A stretch of DNA of 34,323 nucleotides from an uncultured Lachnospiraceae bacterium (GCA_948470905.1 CAOKQK010000035.1:1-34323); one strand, 5' to 3'. Shown: positions 6,311-15,981, counted from the stretch's first letter. Numbers and translations: made by a program. The notes: generated from the letters alone by a model not told the origin.

Positions 6311-8248
6311 CTATATTGACCGCACAACATCTTCCAGATGTTCCATCTGAAATTCGCTGGCATCCCGCAGCCGCTTCCTGTAAGCGTCACTCTTTACCAT
6401 TTCCAGAAGCTCCTGCGCCTCCGCCCTCTTAGCCTCGCCCGTGCCCGGCAGCGCGTTCAGGATATTTAAAATCTCCCATACATAGAATTGCTTTTTATTT
6501 TTGAAATAATTTATCGCAATACCCTGGCACTTCTGGTATCCATGCTGCCTTAACTGTGTGCAGCAATAAAAAATCTCCTCCGACCCCTGGAGCGCACGCT
6601 GATAAAAATATTCCATGAGCTGGCTCTCATAATTCTGGTCGCTGTCAGGGATACACTTCCCCAGCACCCGGTCCAGCCTGCCTGCCCACTTGTAAGATTT
6701 ACCGTCCTTCTTCCCCATCAGAAGCTGGAGGAAATCCCCCTCCACCCTCTGCCTGACCGGCAGAACCAGCCGGATAAACTTTTCCAACGCCGTGTTATAG
6801 ACCACCGCCTCCATAACCCAGGTCTTCCTTCCTGCATCCCAGAACAGCCCTGACAGAGCATTGGCGAACTGTTGGACGTCAATCTTCGTTCTGTCCAGCT
6901 CATTCCACAGCCACTGGGTACAGTCCTCCTCGCTTAAAAGCTTCGCCAGCAGGGCAGCAGGAAAATACGCCTCTCCCGCCTGAGTATCCCTGTAAGCCTC
7001 ATAGAGCTCCAGCACCAGGGAAATCATCTCCCTGTCAGGACACAGCACCAGATATTCCCTGACCCTCTTTGCCAGCTGGCGCTTTAAGGTGTGGTCTATG
7101 TTTCCCCTCTGATCAATATAGCCCGCCAGAAGCAGTTTCATGATCTGGGGCTTGTCGGCAAGGACCGCTGTCCTTCTGCAGCATTCGCCCACTACCCTGC
7201 CGCTCTTTCCTTTCAGCGCCTCCAGATAAAATCCCAGCCCGTTCAGATCCTGGATCACAGCCTCCTGCATCTCAGGCGCGATCCCGGCGCCGGTCTTCTC
7301 CTCCAATTTGTCCAGCTGTTCAAAAATCAGTGTCTGCACCATCTGGGATGCCCACTCCGTCCCGGACGTGCCAAGGATATGGGCGGCTTCCTGAACATTT
7401 TTCTCCGCCAGCTTTGCCACACATTCCCTTGCAGCGTCGCTCTCCATGCATGCATAGGCATAATATGCCATCTTTTTCGCCTTGCCCTTCTCCGTCTTTA
7501 TAAGGGCGGACAATAGCTCCTCATTCTCCGGGCTGTGGCGCAGGGCGTAAATAAGCGCCTGCCGGACCTCTTTCTCCGATTCAGGAAGCTGACTGACATA
7601 AAATTCGTTTTCACCTGCTCCCGCAATTGCCTCTATGACCTCCACACGCCGGAACATTTCTTTCTTACCCTTGGGATCAAAGCCTTTTTCCAACAATGGA
7701 ATAATAGACTCTCCCATGTGGGTAAGCCAGTCCTGCACATCCTCTGCAAGCTCCGCATAGGATGCCCCCAACGCCTTGACCAGAGCCGGTTTGATACGGT
7801 AATCGTAAAACAGCTCCGGTTTCCTCTCATGCATCTCTGTCAGATAGCTGTAGCGCCCTCCGCCCGAATTGGTCAAAGCGTCCACGATTGCTTTCAGATC
7901 GGAATAGGGCGCATTGTTCATCACTCCCCCCGTATTATCCAGAGCCAGCGGTGTGATTTCCTCTGCCACCGCCACCTCGCCCTGAGTACACAGCAGGGCG
8001 TCCACCAGGGTAATGGCATCCAGAAGAAGCCCTTCCTTATCCGCTGTCTTCCCATTCTCCTCCGTCTCCGGCGCAAGCAGCCTGCGCACCAGCTCCCCTA
8101 TCCTGGCAAATACCGGAGACGCCGCCTCCAGAGGCTGCATCGCCTCCGCGGCACGCTTTAACCGGAAATCCTCCGCCAGTAGATTGGTTCCGGCAATCGC
8201 CACGGCGCGCAGCCGTGCTTTCAGTTCATAAACAGGTGTAATATCCAT
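6311..8248 (-). CDS. Large helical-repeat protein of the MoxR/VWA operon, function unknown
   Basis: The 645-residue cytosolic protein is almost wholly alpha-helical, with repeated segments of 30 to 40 residues rich in Ala/Leu/Glu and patterns like LPESEKEVRQALIYALRHS, reminiscent of HEAT/ARM-type repeats. No catalytic motif, signal peptide or membrane helix is visible. It lies between the SWIM and MoxR genes, so a scaffold or substrate-adaptor role for the ATPase is a reasonable guess but only inference. The ATG at 8248 (MDITPVYELKARL) is preceded by a weak GAAATGAGG. The 116-bp gap to the SWIM gene shows no terminator. I cannot name the family. Confidence 0.8.
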   Translation of the reverse strand: MDITPVYELKARLRAVAIAGTNLLAEDFRLKRAAEAMQPLEAASPVFARIGELVRRLLAPETEENGKTADKEGLLLDAITLVDALLCTQGEVAVAEEITPLALDNTGGVMNNAPYSDLKAIVDALTNSGGGRYSYLTEMHERKPELFYDYRIKPALVKALGASYAELAEDVQDWLTHMGESIIPLLEKGFDPKGKKEMFRRVEVIEAIAGAGENEFYVSQLPESEKEVRQALIYALRHSPENEELLSALIKTEKGKAKKMAYYAYACMESDAARECVAKLAEKNVQEAAHILGTSGTEWASQMVQTLIFEQLDKLEEKTGAGIAPEMQEAVIQDLNGLGFYLEALKGKSGRVVGECCRRTAVLADKPQIMKLLLAGYIDQRGNIDHTLKRQLAKRVREYLVLCPDREMISLVLELYEAYRDTQAGEAYFPAALLAKLLSEEDCTQWLWNELDRTKIDVQQFANALSGLFWDAGRKTWVMEAVVYNTALEKFIRLVLPVRQRVEGDFLQLLMGKKDGKSYKWAGRLDRVLGKCIPDSDQNYESQLMEYFYQRALQGSEEIFYCCTQLRQHGYQKCQGIAINYFKNKKQFYVWEILNILNALPGTGEAKRAEAQELLEMVKSDAYRKRLRDASEFQMEHLEDVVRSI

Positions 8249-8364
8249 ATTGCCTCATTTCCGCGCATATCCCTGCGCAAATTCAGTGCGAAATTATTCA
8301 ATGTGATAAACCGCTTCCGGAAAATTGACATTTCCCTGCGGGCCTGTACCTTTTCCCCCAGGGA

Positions 8365-9831
8365 TCAGTACAGCAGCCTGACAACATCTTTCTCCGTGAC
8401 AATGCACAGAGGCTGCAGCCTCAGCCGCCTGGTCTGCCCGTCATAATAAAACGCCCCCAGCAGCACCTGATCCCTCAAAAGGCTCTCATCCGGCAGAAGC
8501 CCAACCCTCTCGCAGGACGGCTCCATTCCCGGCGCATCCCCAAGGAGGATAGTCTCCCCTTCCTTCGTCTGCAGCACAAGCCCTTTCTCACACTGCCCGA
8601 TCTGTCCAAAGGACAGCAGCCTGACAAACATGGTGTCCGCCAGGGCGTTTTTCAGGATATTTTTGGCCGCTTTTATCTCTGCCTTAAGAGAAACGGACGC
8701 CGCCTCCCTTACCTTTCGCAGGTCCTCCGGCTCCACGGGACGGATCTCCGCGTTCTCCCAGCGGATGCGCAGGTTCCCCTCCCCGGGATAACACGCCGCA
8801 CTGGCCGGCTCCGCAACGCCGAACACCGTGTCCTCCTGCTTAATATGTTTCAGCGCCTTATAGGGCCTGTAATTGTAAGTTATGTAGACTTCCCCGCTGC
8901 TTAGATCCGCCCAGCAGCCTGTGTCCACAAACTGCTTCCCCGCTGCGTCATCACTAACCCAGAAAGACAGCTGGATCAGGCTGATATCCTGCCTGCTCCT
9001 TCCCAGCGCCGCCAACTCCGAGAGTTTCCAGATACCCCCCAGCTCCTCATATAGGAGGTTGTCATCCTGCCCTACCTCCTCTTTCTCCAGCTTTTCCGTC
9101 AAATAGGTTTTTGATTTTTTGACGAGAGTCCAAAGCCTCTCCAACACATCAATGGCATTATCGTAATGAATTTCATTATTATCCTTTTGGAATTCCTCCA
9201 TCTCCAGGACCAGCCCGTTCAACAGCCTCTGAGGTCCGGGCAGATAGTAGTCTCCCAGCTGCTTGACCAGATCCCTGTAGGTCCCAAGGGAGGCGCCGCC
9301 AAAGGTTCCCAGCCCTGACCTTATGAGGTCCTGCACCAGCTTCTCCAGCAGTGCAAGCCCCTCCAGCTGCTTTTTAAGTTTCTTTGTCCGCGCCGCCTTA
9401 GAGCTCTTAGACGCCGCCTTTTTCTTCGCATCTCCCGCAGCGCTGCCAGCCTCGTCCGCGCCGGACGCGCTCTCCTGGGCTTTCGCTTCCTTCGCCAGCT
9501 TCTTCTCCCTCTTTTTCAGGATATCCTCCGGTATCTCGCAGATATCAAAGGACTTTCCCGCCACTATCTCATAGAGCAGCGCCAGCCCATGCTTGCAGGG
9601 GAACTGGCGGCTGGGACAGGAGCAGCGGCACACCGGCACACCGTCCTGAAAATCCGCTGAGGTGATATAGTTGCTCTTGCCGCTCCCCGTACACTCCCCC
9701 ATATAAAAAGTATCATCCGACGACTTCAGCAGGCGGACAAAACCGCCCTTCTGTGATATCTTCCTGCCGTTTGACGCTGCCGCCGCATTGGGCGCCATGG
9801 CAAGAATCTGTTGCTCCGTGATCTGCTGCAT
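8365..9831 (-). CDS. SWIM zinc-finger protein
   Basis: The 488-residue protein has a SWIM motif CxCx6CxH at C70-C72-C79-H81 (VCRCSCPSRQFPCKHGLAL). SWIM domains bind zinc and usually mediate DNA or protein contacts. A Lys/Ala/Glu-rich charged linker (about 110-155) follows, then a helical region and a beta-rich C-terminal part that repeats the family's hydrophobic pattern. The ATG at 9831 follows AAAGGAG at 8 bp. It is the first gene of the operon, behind the promoter at 9928-9956. SWIM proteins accompany MoxR/VWA clusters such as E. coli yehQ (from memory). Its neighbours suggest it recognises the client or nucleic acid on which the ATPase/VWA pair acts. Confidence 0.87.
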   Translation of the reverse strand: MQQITEQQILAMAPNAAAASNGRKISQKGGFVRLLKSSDDTFYMGECTGSGKSNYITSADFQDGVPVCRCSCPSRQFPCKHGLALLYEIVAGKSFDICEIPEDILKKREKKLAKEAKAQESASGADEAGSAAGDAKKKAASKSSKAARTKKLKKQLEGLALLEKLVQDLIRSGLGTFGGASLGTYRDLVKQLGDYYLPGPQRLLNGLVLEMEEFQKDNNEIHYDNAIDVLERLWTLVKKSKTYLTEKLEKEEVGQDDNLLYEELGGIWKLSELAALGRSRQDISLIQLSFWVSDDAAGKQFVDTGCWADLSSGEVYITYNYRPYKALKHIKQEDTVFGVAEPASAACYPGEGNLRIRWENAEIRPVEPEDLRKVREAASVSLKAEIKAAKNILKNALADTMFVRLLSFGQIGQCEKGLVLQTKEGETILLGDAPGMEPSCERVGLLPDESLLRDQVLLGAFYYDGQTRRLRLQPLCIVTEKDVVRLLY

Positions 9832-9927
9832 AAAGATGGCTCCTTTCCCTTGACCGCTTTTTGTATTCTTTCCCGTCCGTCCCAGTCATGAAGCTTCCGG
9901 GCTATGTACGGGGCGCATTCTGTTTTC

Positions 9928-9956
9928 ATTATAAGCAATATTGGCAGGGAATACAA
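9928..9956 (-). promoter_or_regulatory. Promoter of the SWIM-MoxR-VWA operon
   Basis: On the minus strand, -35 TTGTAT (9951-9956) and -10 TATAAT (9928-9933) are separated by 17 bases. The predicted start is near 9921, about 90 nt before the SWIM start codon. The rest of the 285-bp gap holds only the terminator of the chemotaxis gene. Confidence 0.75.
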
Positions 9957-10061
9957 TCGTTTTCCATGATTTTACGTAATTGAGCAGGTAAAAGGCTTTC
10001 CCCTGCTCGCCGCGCGACCCGTGCGCCGCTCTGCGTCATATTCCTTTGCAGGGATCTGTGC

Positions 10062-10104
10062 ATAAAAGAAAAAGCATCTGGGCTTTTATCCTCCAAATGC
10101 TTTT
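10062..10104 (-). terminator. Terminator of the chemotaxis receptor gene
   Basis: AAAAGCATTTGG (10093-10104, read on the minus strand) pairs with CCAGATGCTTTT (10070-10081) with one wobble. An 11-base loop separates the arms and a T-rich tail (TCTTTTATG) follows. It lies just after the receptor stop codon at 10118. Confidence 0.8.
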
Positions 10105-10117
10105 CACAAATCCGGCT

Positions 10118-11905
10118 TCAAAGTTTAAACTTACTTACACTTGTGAGCAATATGCTGACTTTTTCTTCCAGTTTCGCCACAATCTGAGTGGAATCATCCG
10201 CAACCTTGGAGAGCTCCGTAGACATGGCGGAAGTCTCCTCCGCAACTGCTGCATTGTCCTGCGCCAGCCGGCTCAACAGCTCCAGGGAATGCGTCACGTT
10301 GGTCCTCTGGCCTTCCAGCTCCACAGTGATACTGTCAATCAGCTTGACAGAATTCAGGCACATATCCAGTTCCTGGCGCAGTTTGGAAAAGACATTCTGT
10401 GTCTCCGTCAGGGAACCTACCTGCTGGTCCACGGCAACATTGATCTCCTGCATTGTTTTCACAGATTTCGATGCATTCTCCTGCAATTCCTCTACAACCC
10501 TGTTGATCTCAACCACGGATTCTGCGGACTGGCTTGCCAGCCTCCCGATCTCATCTGCAACCACGGCAAAGCCCCTTCCCGCCTCGCCTGCCCTTGCCGC
10601 CTCTATGCTGGCATTCAAGGCAAGCAGCGCGGTCTGGTCCGAAATCTCATTGATCAGATTTGCCGCCATATGGATCTGCTGTGCGGACTCATGGGTATGC
10701 TCCGTCTGTTGCGTCATTTCGGAAATACTCTTTCTGGTCTTATTGTTTACCTCGATCAGCTGCTTCAGCGTGTCCATGGACCGCTCGCTGATCTGGCTCA
10801 TCTCCCTGGCATTGCTGTCCAGGTTCTCCACTTCCCTGCCAGTCTGGCTGATCCTGTCCGCCATCACACCCACATCACTGGAAGCATCATCGGTGGAACC
10901 TGCCTGTGTGGTCACATTCTCCGCAATGGATTCCGACGCCAGGGACACCTGCATGATAGATTCCTTCATATTGCTGAACGTGCTGTCAAACTTATCCAAA
11001 GCGTCATTGACACCCTGAGACACATCGACAATATTCAGCAGCAGCTGCCGCATGTTGGCCTGCGCCACCCGGAGCGCATCGGCTGTCTGGCCAATCTCGC
11101 TTTTGCTCTTCACAACCACATCCGTTGTCAGATTTCCTTCCGAGATCCGGGCCGCAAACTCCTGTATCTTCTTCAGGGGGGCCACAATCGCCTTGCCGGA
11201 AATAAACGCCGCCACAAGTGCGACCACACTCATAACAAGGAAGATAACGATCACGCTCGTCAGTACGTTCTTATACTGATTATCCAGATAAGTGCGCATA
11301 TCCTCCTTCTCCCTGTTCATGTCGTCTATGTAATTGCCCGTGGAGACGATCCAGCCCCAGGGCTCAAATAATTCAGAATAGGCAATCTTGGGCGCCACCG
11401 TAACACCGTCTGCCTTGGTAAAATAAAATTGATTGAAACCGCCTTTTTCCGCAGTCTGACACACCTTTATGATCTCCTGGGTGATCATGACGCCATTCTG
11501 ATCCTGCAGCAGGTAACGGTTCTTTCCTTCATCCTCCTCAAGAACCGAATGCATGACCAAAGTACCGTCTGTGCCATCAATCCAAAAATATCCGCTCTGG
11601 TCGTCGCGGTAATGCATATTGCGGATGATTTCCCTGGCATCATTTTTTGCCTGATCCTCGGTCTTCTCCCCCGCCTGGAACTTATCATATTCATCCCGCA
11701 GGATTGCCATCGCGGTCTGGATCTGTGACTTGATCTCCGTGTGATACCCCTCGTCCACCGTTGTCTCATATGCCACATATGCAGACTTGGAAAGCGCCCT
11801 GATAGACAGGATTGCCGTCCCTCCTATCACGACTGCTGTCAAAATTGCGGTTATCCCGCACAAACGCATGACTGCAAAAACCAGGCTTTTTGTTTTCTTC
11901 TCCAC
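10118..11905 (-). CDS. Methyl-accepting chemotaxis protein with single Cache (sCache_2-like) sensor
   Basis: The 595-residue receptor has TM1 at about 9-33, an extracellular sensor at 40-205 with the sCache_2-type core ([17 protein letters not shown], then [19 protein letters not shown]), TM2 at about 213-237, HAMP at about 235-290, and a long coiled-coil signalling domain. The conserved hairpin tip reads [20 protein letters not shown]. It should signal to CheA/CheW; no che genes are in the window. sCache_2 receptors often bind small organic acids, but the ligand cannot be read here. The start is GTG at 11905, with GAGGAGG 10 bp upstream. It is monocistronic, with its own promoter (11938-11966) and terminator. 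It implies a motile organism. Confidence 0.93.
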   Translation of the reverse strand: MEKKTKSLVFAVMRLCGITAILTAVVIGGTAILSIRALSKSAYVAYETTVDEGYHTEIKSQIQTAMAILRDEYDKFQAGEKTEDQAKNDAREIIRNMHYRDDQSGYFWIDGTDGTLVMHSVLEEDEGKNRYLLQDQNGVMITQEIIKVCQTAEKGGFNQFYFTKADGVTVAPKIAYSELFEPWGWIVSTGNYIDDMNREKEDMRTYLDNQYKNVLTSVIVIFLVMSVVALVAAFISGKAIVAPLKKIQEFAARISEGNLTTDVVVKSKSEIGQTADALRVAQANMRQLLLNIVDVSQGVNDALDKFDSTFSNMKESIMQVSLASESIAENVTTQAGSTDDASSDVGVMADRISQTGREVENLDSNAREMSQISERSMDTLKQLIEVNNKTRKSISEMTQQTEHTHESAQQIHMAANLINEISDQTALLALNASIEAARAGEAGRGFAVVADEIGRLASQSAESVVEINRVVEELQENASKSVKTMQEINVAVDQQVGSLTETQNVFSKLRQELDMCLNSVKLIDSITVELEGQRTNVTHSLELLSRLAQDNAAVAEETSAMSTELSKVADDSTQIVAKLEEKVSILLTSVSKFKL

Positions 11906-11937
11906 TCCTAAACTGCCTCCTCACACTTTTTATTTAC

Positions 11938-11966
11938 ATTTTACTACTACTTTTTCACAAATTCAA
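11938..11966 (-). promoter_or_regulatory. Promoter of the chemotaxis receptor gene
   Basis: On the minus strand, -35 TTGAAT (11961-11966) and -10 TAAAAT (11938-11943) have a 17-base spacer. This is sigma-A-like rather than the sigma-D pattern seen for many motility genes. It sits in the 100-bp gap after the second ABC gene. Confidence 0.6.
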
Positions 11967-12005
11967 TACCAAAAAAGCGTTTTAGCATGGAGCTCTGAGG
12001 TTTCG

Positions 12006-13856
12006 TCAATTATTTTGATAGTACTGCGCCTGCGCGTTCCACAGCTCACTGTACTTTCCTTCCCCGCTCACCAGGACGTCATGGCTGCCGCGCTGCACCA
12101 GCTCCCCCCTGTCAAATACAATTATGTCATCGCAGAATTTACAACTGGAAAGCCTGTGGCTGATTACCACCGTGGTCTTATTCCGGACAATGCAATGAAA
12201 GCTCTCATAGACCGCCGCCTCCGCAATGGGATCCAGAGCAGCGGTAGGCTCATCCAACACTACAAATGGAGCATCCTTGTACAGTGCCCTCGCCAGCGCC
12301 ACCTTTTGTTCTTCCCCGCCGGACAGGTCGATGCCCTGATTCTCATATCTGCGCCCGATTACGGCCTCCACTCCCTGCTCCAGGTTACGGAACCGTTCCC
12401 CAAAGCCAGCCTTTTCCAGGCAGTCCTGCACCCTGTCCCTGTCATAGTCAAAGTCTGCCGTGATATTGGCGGCAAGTGAAAAGTCAAACAGCCTGTAATC
12501 CTGAAACACAACGGAAAACAGCGCCAGATATTCCTGATAACGATATTTTGCGATATCTATCCCATTCAGCAGGATGACCCCCTCCGTGGGATCATACAGA
12601 CGGCAGAGCAGCTTGATAAAGGTGGTCTTTCCGGAACCGTTTTCTCCCACGATGGCCAGCTTGTCACCAATATGAAATCTCATGCTCACATTCCGCAGGA
12701 CCCATGCATCTGTCCCCGGATATCGGAAGCTGACATTTCTGAACTCGATCTCATAGTCGATATCATCCCTCTTTTCCACAGCAAGCGTGCCGTGGTACAT
12801 CTCGTCAGGCAGATCCAGAAACTGATACCATCTTTCCAGATATTTGTTGTTCTGACGCAACTTGGTAATATCATCCGTGATACGGATAAAGGAGCCCACA
12901 AACTGAGTGACCGTACCCTTATAAAGGAGGAAGCTGCCTATCTCAAACGTGCCTATGAATGCCTTTGCAGCTGTGATGACAAATACCGCCGTCCTCAGCA
13001 CTGCATTCTGCAGCATTGAAAATGTGCTGTACTTGACCCGCACCTTTTCCACCTCTGCCAGATGCGGCGGCCTTATCAGCGCTTTCCTGCTTTGCTTCAA
13101 TATGATTTTTCTGAGATTGAATATCGTCACATCCGATCCCCAGGCTGAACCATATGCATTCAGAAATTTCTGATGATGCACCTGAGGCTCCCAGGCCTTC
13201 AGCAGCTTGTCTGTATGCACTCCCGCGATGCGGACCGACAGCATGACATTCAGAAAGATGATCGCCGTCATCAGCACTGCGGAAGCGGGCGAATTGATAA
13301 ACGCCAGAAAGCCTGTCAGCGAAGCGTCCCTGACCGTGCGAAACATGGAAAAGGTCAGCGCGGCGGACACGATCAGGTTGGAGAGGCTGCTTATCATCGA
13401 CGGCAGGCTCTGCCCCACAATGACCGGCAGCCCCTGGCCATGCTGTATCGCAAGAGTGATATCCTCCCGAAGCGCTGTGACCTTTGGATCTTCCAGATGC
13501 TCATACTGCATTTTATACTGCTGTTCGGCATTATAAAGTTCAAACCTCCTGTAAAAATCAAAATCCCATACTGATTGTCTCCCCCACAAAACGCTGTTTG
13601 CAATATTGATGACAAACATTCCCGCAACAGTGATCAGCGCCAGTGTCATCAGTCTCCGCGGGGCGCACTCGCCCGCAAGCTCATTCACAAGCTGAGAGGA
13701 CATAAAAAGTGAAAAATACGGAAACAGCTTCTGCGCCACAGAACAGACGATATTGTAAGTCATAATCTGAGGGCATATCTGCCAGCCAAGCTTCACCCCC
13801 CGCGCAAAAAGCTTCCAATCTTCTTTGACAGTGCGTTTTTCTATGTTTTTCTCCAT
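12006..13856 (-). CDS. ABC transporter half, permease-ATPase fusion (second of pair)
   Basis: This is a 616-residue exporter-type half transporter. The N-terminal membrane domain of about six helices (40-330) is followed by the nucleotide-binding domain. Walker A is GENGSGKT (about 402), the signature LSGGEEQK (about 509), Walker B VVLDEPTAALD (about 534) and the H-loop VVISHRLSSC. The start is taken as ATG 13856 (MEKNIEKR), preceded by GGGAG; ATG 13868 is also possible, and the longer TTG start at 13901 is unlikely. It lies 90 bp after its partner and would form a heterodimer. LytTR control of the operon suggests export of a peptide, lipid or drug. No candidate peptide substrate gene was found nearby. 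Confidence 0.88.
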   Translation of the reverse strand: MEKNIEKRTVKEDWKLFARGVKLGWQICPQIMTYNIVCSVAQKLFPYFSLFMSSQLVNELAGECAPRRLMTLALITVAGMFVINIANSVLWGRQSVWDFDFYRRFELYNAEQQYKMQYEHLEDPKVTALREDITLAIQHGQGLPVIVGQSLPSMISSLSNLIVSAALTFSMFRTVRDASLTGFLAFINSPASAVLMTAIIFLNVMLSVRIAGVHTDKLLKAWEPQVHHQKFLNAYGSAWGSDVTIFNLRKIILKQSRKALIRPPHLAEVEKVRVKYSTFSMLQNAVLRTAVFVITAAKAFIGTFEIGSFLLYKGTVTQFVGSFIRITDDITKLRQNNKYLERWYQFLDLPDEMYHGTLAVEKRDDIDYEIEFRNVSFRYPGTDAWVLRNVSMRFHIGDKLAIVGENGSGKTTFIKLLCRLYDPTEGVILLNGIDIAKYRYQEYLALFSVVFQDYRLFDFSLAANITADFDYDRDRVQDCLEKAGFGERFRNLEQGVEAVIGRRYENQGIDLSGGEEQKVALARALYKDAPFVVLDEPTAALDPIAEAAVYESFHCIVRNKTTVVISHRLSSCKFCDDIIVFDRGELVQRGSHDVLVSGEGKYSELWNAQAQYYQNN

Positions 13857-13893
13857 CCCTGCTCCCATCTGCCTGCCCCCCGCAGGCATACTA

Positions 13894-13984
13894 TCCGCCA
13901 AGACCCTCCATGCCCTGACTTATTGCTCTCCGGCTCCTGCTCCCCCTCAGCATCCGCCAAGCCCCTCTATATCCTGGCTTACTG
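13894..13984. repeat. Decayed 59-bp-period duplication at the ABC gene junction
   Basis: TCCGCCAAGACCCTCCATGC (from 13894) and TCCGCCAAGCCCCTCTATAT (from 13953) begin two 32-bp blocks that agree at about 26 positions. The second encodes the last residues of the first ABC gene (SQDIEGLGGC). The first is a non-coding relic just after its stop. Confidence 0.6.
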
Positions 13985-15812
13985 TTTCTAAGTCTTCCCT
14001 GTAATATCTGCTCTGCAGCTCAAACAGCTCCCGGTATTTTTTGTTCGCCGCCATCAGCTCCTCATGCGTGCCTGTTTCCGCGATCTCTGACCCATCCAGA
14101 AGGAATATCCTGTCACAGAACCGTGTGGAGGCAAGCCGATGTGAGATAAATATGGATGTGGCATAAGGGCAGATTCCCGAATCCCCCGTTATCTCGCTGT
14201 ACCTGCGGTACATCCTGTCCTCGGCAATGGGGTCCAGAGCAGCTGTCGGCTCATCCAGTATGATACATTTCGGTCCCCGATACAGCAGCCTCGCCAGAAG
14301 CAGCTTCTGTGCCTCACCCCCTGAAAATTCCGTTCCCTCCGGATTGATCTGACGGTTGAGTGGTGTGGCCGCGCCCCCGGGCAGGGCGGCAATCTTGTCC
14401 TCAAGCCCTGCACGGCGGATGCACATGGCAAGCCTGTCACTGTCAATGTCATCATCCTCATCCGTACAGGCAATATTCTGTGCAATGGACACAGGGAGCA
14501 GATTATAATTCTGCGGAACCAGCCCGAACAGCGTATACAGCTCGTCACGGTTGTATTCTCCCACCGGATGCCCGTCCAAAAGAACCTCTCCCTCCGTGGG
14601 AAGCAGAAGGCCGCACATCAGTTTGGTCATCGTGGTCTTGCCAGCGCCGTTTAACCCCACCAGAGCAAGCTTCTCCCCCGCCTCTATCTTAAAGCTTATA
14701 TTCTCCAGTACATTTTTCTCTCCCTGAGGATATTTAAATGTAACATTTCTAAATTCTATGGAAAAAGCCCCCTCCGGCAGCGGGATACCCTGTCCCCTGT
14801 TCATCCTGTCGGGCACCTCCAGATTCTCCCGGTAATCGGAAATCCTCATGGCTCCCGCACAGATCCCGGACCACATCCCCAGGATTTTGGACACAAAATC
14901 AGCCATCTGTGTGACTGCGGAGAAATATAACACAAACTGGGCCGCATCAATCTCTCCTGCAACAGCCTTGGAAATCAGGAATGCATACGCCACCCCGTCC
15001 CGGAACAGCACCGCCAGAAAACTGATCAGCCGGCTCACAAGCTCCCTCCGCTGCAGCCTTTCTCTCTCCGCCTTGCCGTCCTTCAAGAGCCTCCTGCCCA
15101 ACAGGGCCAGATACTCCCTGAAATTGTAAAGCCTTATGTCCTTTCCGTATTTCAGGTTTCTGGCTATGTGAAAGGCAAGATAATTGATCTTCTTGTTGAT
15201 GATATTGAGGCGATCCTGTGTCTCATACTCTCGTTTTCTCACCCACGCAGACGCCAGATATCCCACCACAGAACTTCCGATGAGAAGCAGGATGATCCAG
15301 GGATTCACCAGGGATATGATAGATCCGAACAGAAAAAACTTGAGCACCGCAGATACCATGGCGGCAAAATTCAGCGGGAACATGGTTGCATTGTGAGACG
15401 GCCTGGCACGTTCGTCCAGCTGCTGAACTTCCGGATCATATTCCAGAAAGCAGTCCCTGTCGCGCCAGCGCCTTATGAGATCATACTCCATCTGCCCCTG
15501 AATATAGTGTCTGCTCAGGACAGTCTCGATCTCGATGCGCTTGTCGGCCAGCGAAAGCAGTATTTCCGCCAGTCCCAGCCCCAGAATAATCAGACCGACC
15601 GTTGAGAAATACCGGGACTTCTCCAGATACCTCAGGGTAATAGAAGGCACATACAGAGCCAGTGCGGACATGGCAAGTGAAACAGGAACTGTAAATATAC
15701 CCACAAAAACCAGACCGCGGGCATACTTCCACATCATTTTGTACATATAGCCCACACAGGACAATATTCCATATTTGGGTTTTCGTCTTTTTTCTTTCTG
15801 TACTTTTGCCAT
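13947..15812 (-). CDS. ABC transporter half, permease-ATPase fusion (first of pair)
   Basis: This is a 621-residue exporter-type half transporter. The membrane domain (about 25-330) starts after a basic N-terminus (MAKVQKEKRRKPKYG). The nucleotide-binding domain has Walker A GLNGAGKT (about 384), signature FSGGEAQK (about 495, F for the usual L), Walker B IILDEPTAALD (about 520) and a FISHRLAS H-loop. The ATG at 15812 has GGGAGG 7 bp upstream. It is the first gene of the two-gene ABC operon, behind a promoter that carries a LytTR-type operator. The regulator and kinase genes are the next two upstream, so this is a typical regulator-transporter module. The substrate is unknown. Confidence 0.88.
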   Translation of the reverse strand: MAKVQKEKRRKPKYGILSCVGYMYKMMWKYARGLVFVGIFTVPVSLAMSALALYVPSITLRYLEKSRYFSTVGLIILGLGLAEILLSLADKRIEIETVLSRHYIQGQMEYDLIRRWRDRDCFLEYDPEVQQLDERARPSHNATMFPLNFAAMVSAVLKFFLFGSIISLVNPWIILLLIGSSVVGYLASAWVRKREYETQDRLNIINKKINYLAFHIARNLKYGKDIRLYNFREYLALLGRRLLKDGKAERERLQRRELVSRLISFLAVLFRDGVAYAFLISKAVAGEIDAAQFVLYFSAVTQMADFVSKILGMWSGICAGAMRISDYRENLEVPDRMNRGQGIPLPEGAFSIEFRNVTFKYPQGEKNVLENISFKIEAGEKLALVGLNGAGKTTMTKLMCGLLLPTEGEVLLDGHPVGEYNRDELYTLFGLVPQNYNLLPVSIAQNIACTDEDDDIDSDRLAMCIRRAGLEDKIAALPGGAATPLNRQINPEGTEFSGGEAQKLLLARLLYRGPKCIILDEPTAALDPIAEDRMYRRYSEITGDSGICPYATSIFISHRLASTRFCDRIFLLDGSEIAETGTHEELMAANKKYRELFELQSRYYREDLETVSQDIEGLGGC

Positions 15813-15848
15813 GCTTATACCTCCCTGCTTTCCCCTGGTCTATTGCAC

Positions 15849-15909
15849 AGTATAGCACTTCCACACAAAAAAAGTTACCTTCCGTGAATGAAATGTAACT
15901 TTCAGTGAA
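15849..15909 (-). promoter_or_regulatory. LytTR-type operator and promoter of the ABC operon
   Basis: Two direct repeats read on the minus strand, TTCACTGAAAGTTAC (15895-15909) and TTCACGGAAGGTAAC (15874-15888), match at 12 of 15 positions and are spaced 21 bp start to start, two helical turns. The -10 TATACT (15849-15854) lies 19 bp after the proximal repeat. That repeat therefore covers the poor -35 region (TAACTT), the layout of promoters activated by LytTR dimers (ComE, PlnC, AgrA type). The LytTR regulator encoded at 16795-17496 is the obvious candidate activator. Confidence 0.8.
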
Positions 15910-15951
15910 CCAAATTTTAAATTTTTTGACAAGCAAAATATTCCACCTGTG

Positions 15952-15981
15952 GGGTTGGACCCTCCATGGAGCATTCAACCC
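15952..15981 (-). terminator. Hairpin after the GHKL kinase gene, possible terminator
   Basis: GGGTTG (15976-15981 on the minus strand) pairs with CAACCC (15952-15957) around the perfect palindrome CTCCATGGAG. The tail (CACAGGTGGAATATTTT) is a weak U-tract, so termination may be partial. Confidence 0.4.

Noticed and set aside
10046-11371. Plus-strand open frame (441 codons) opposite the chemotaxis receptor
   Set aside because: High-GC antisense shadow; the minus-strand receptor has full domain order, promoter and terminator.
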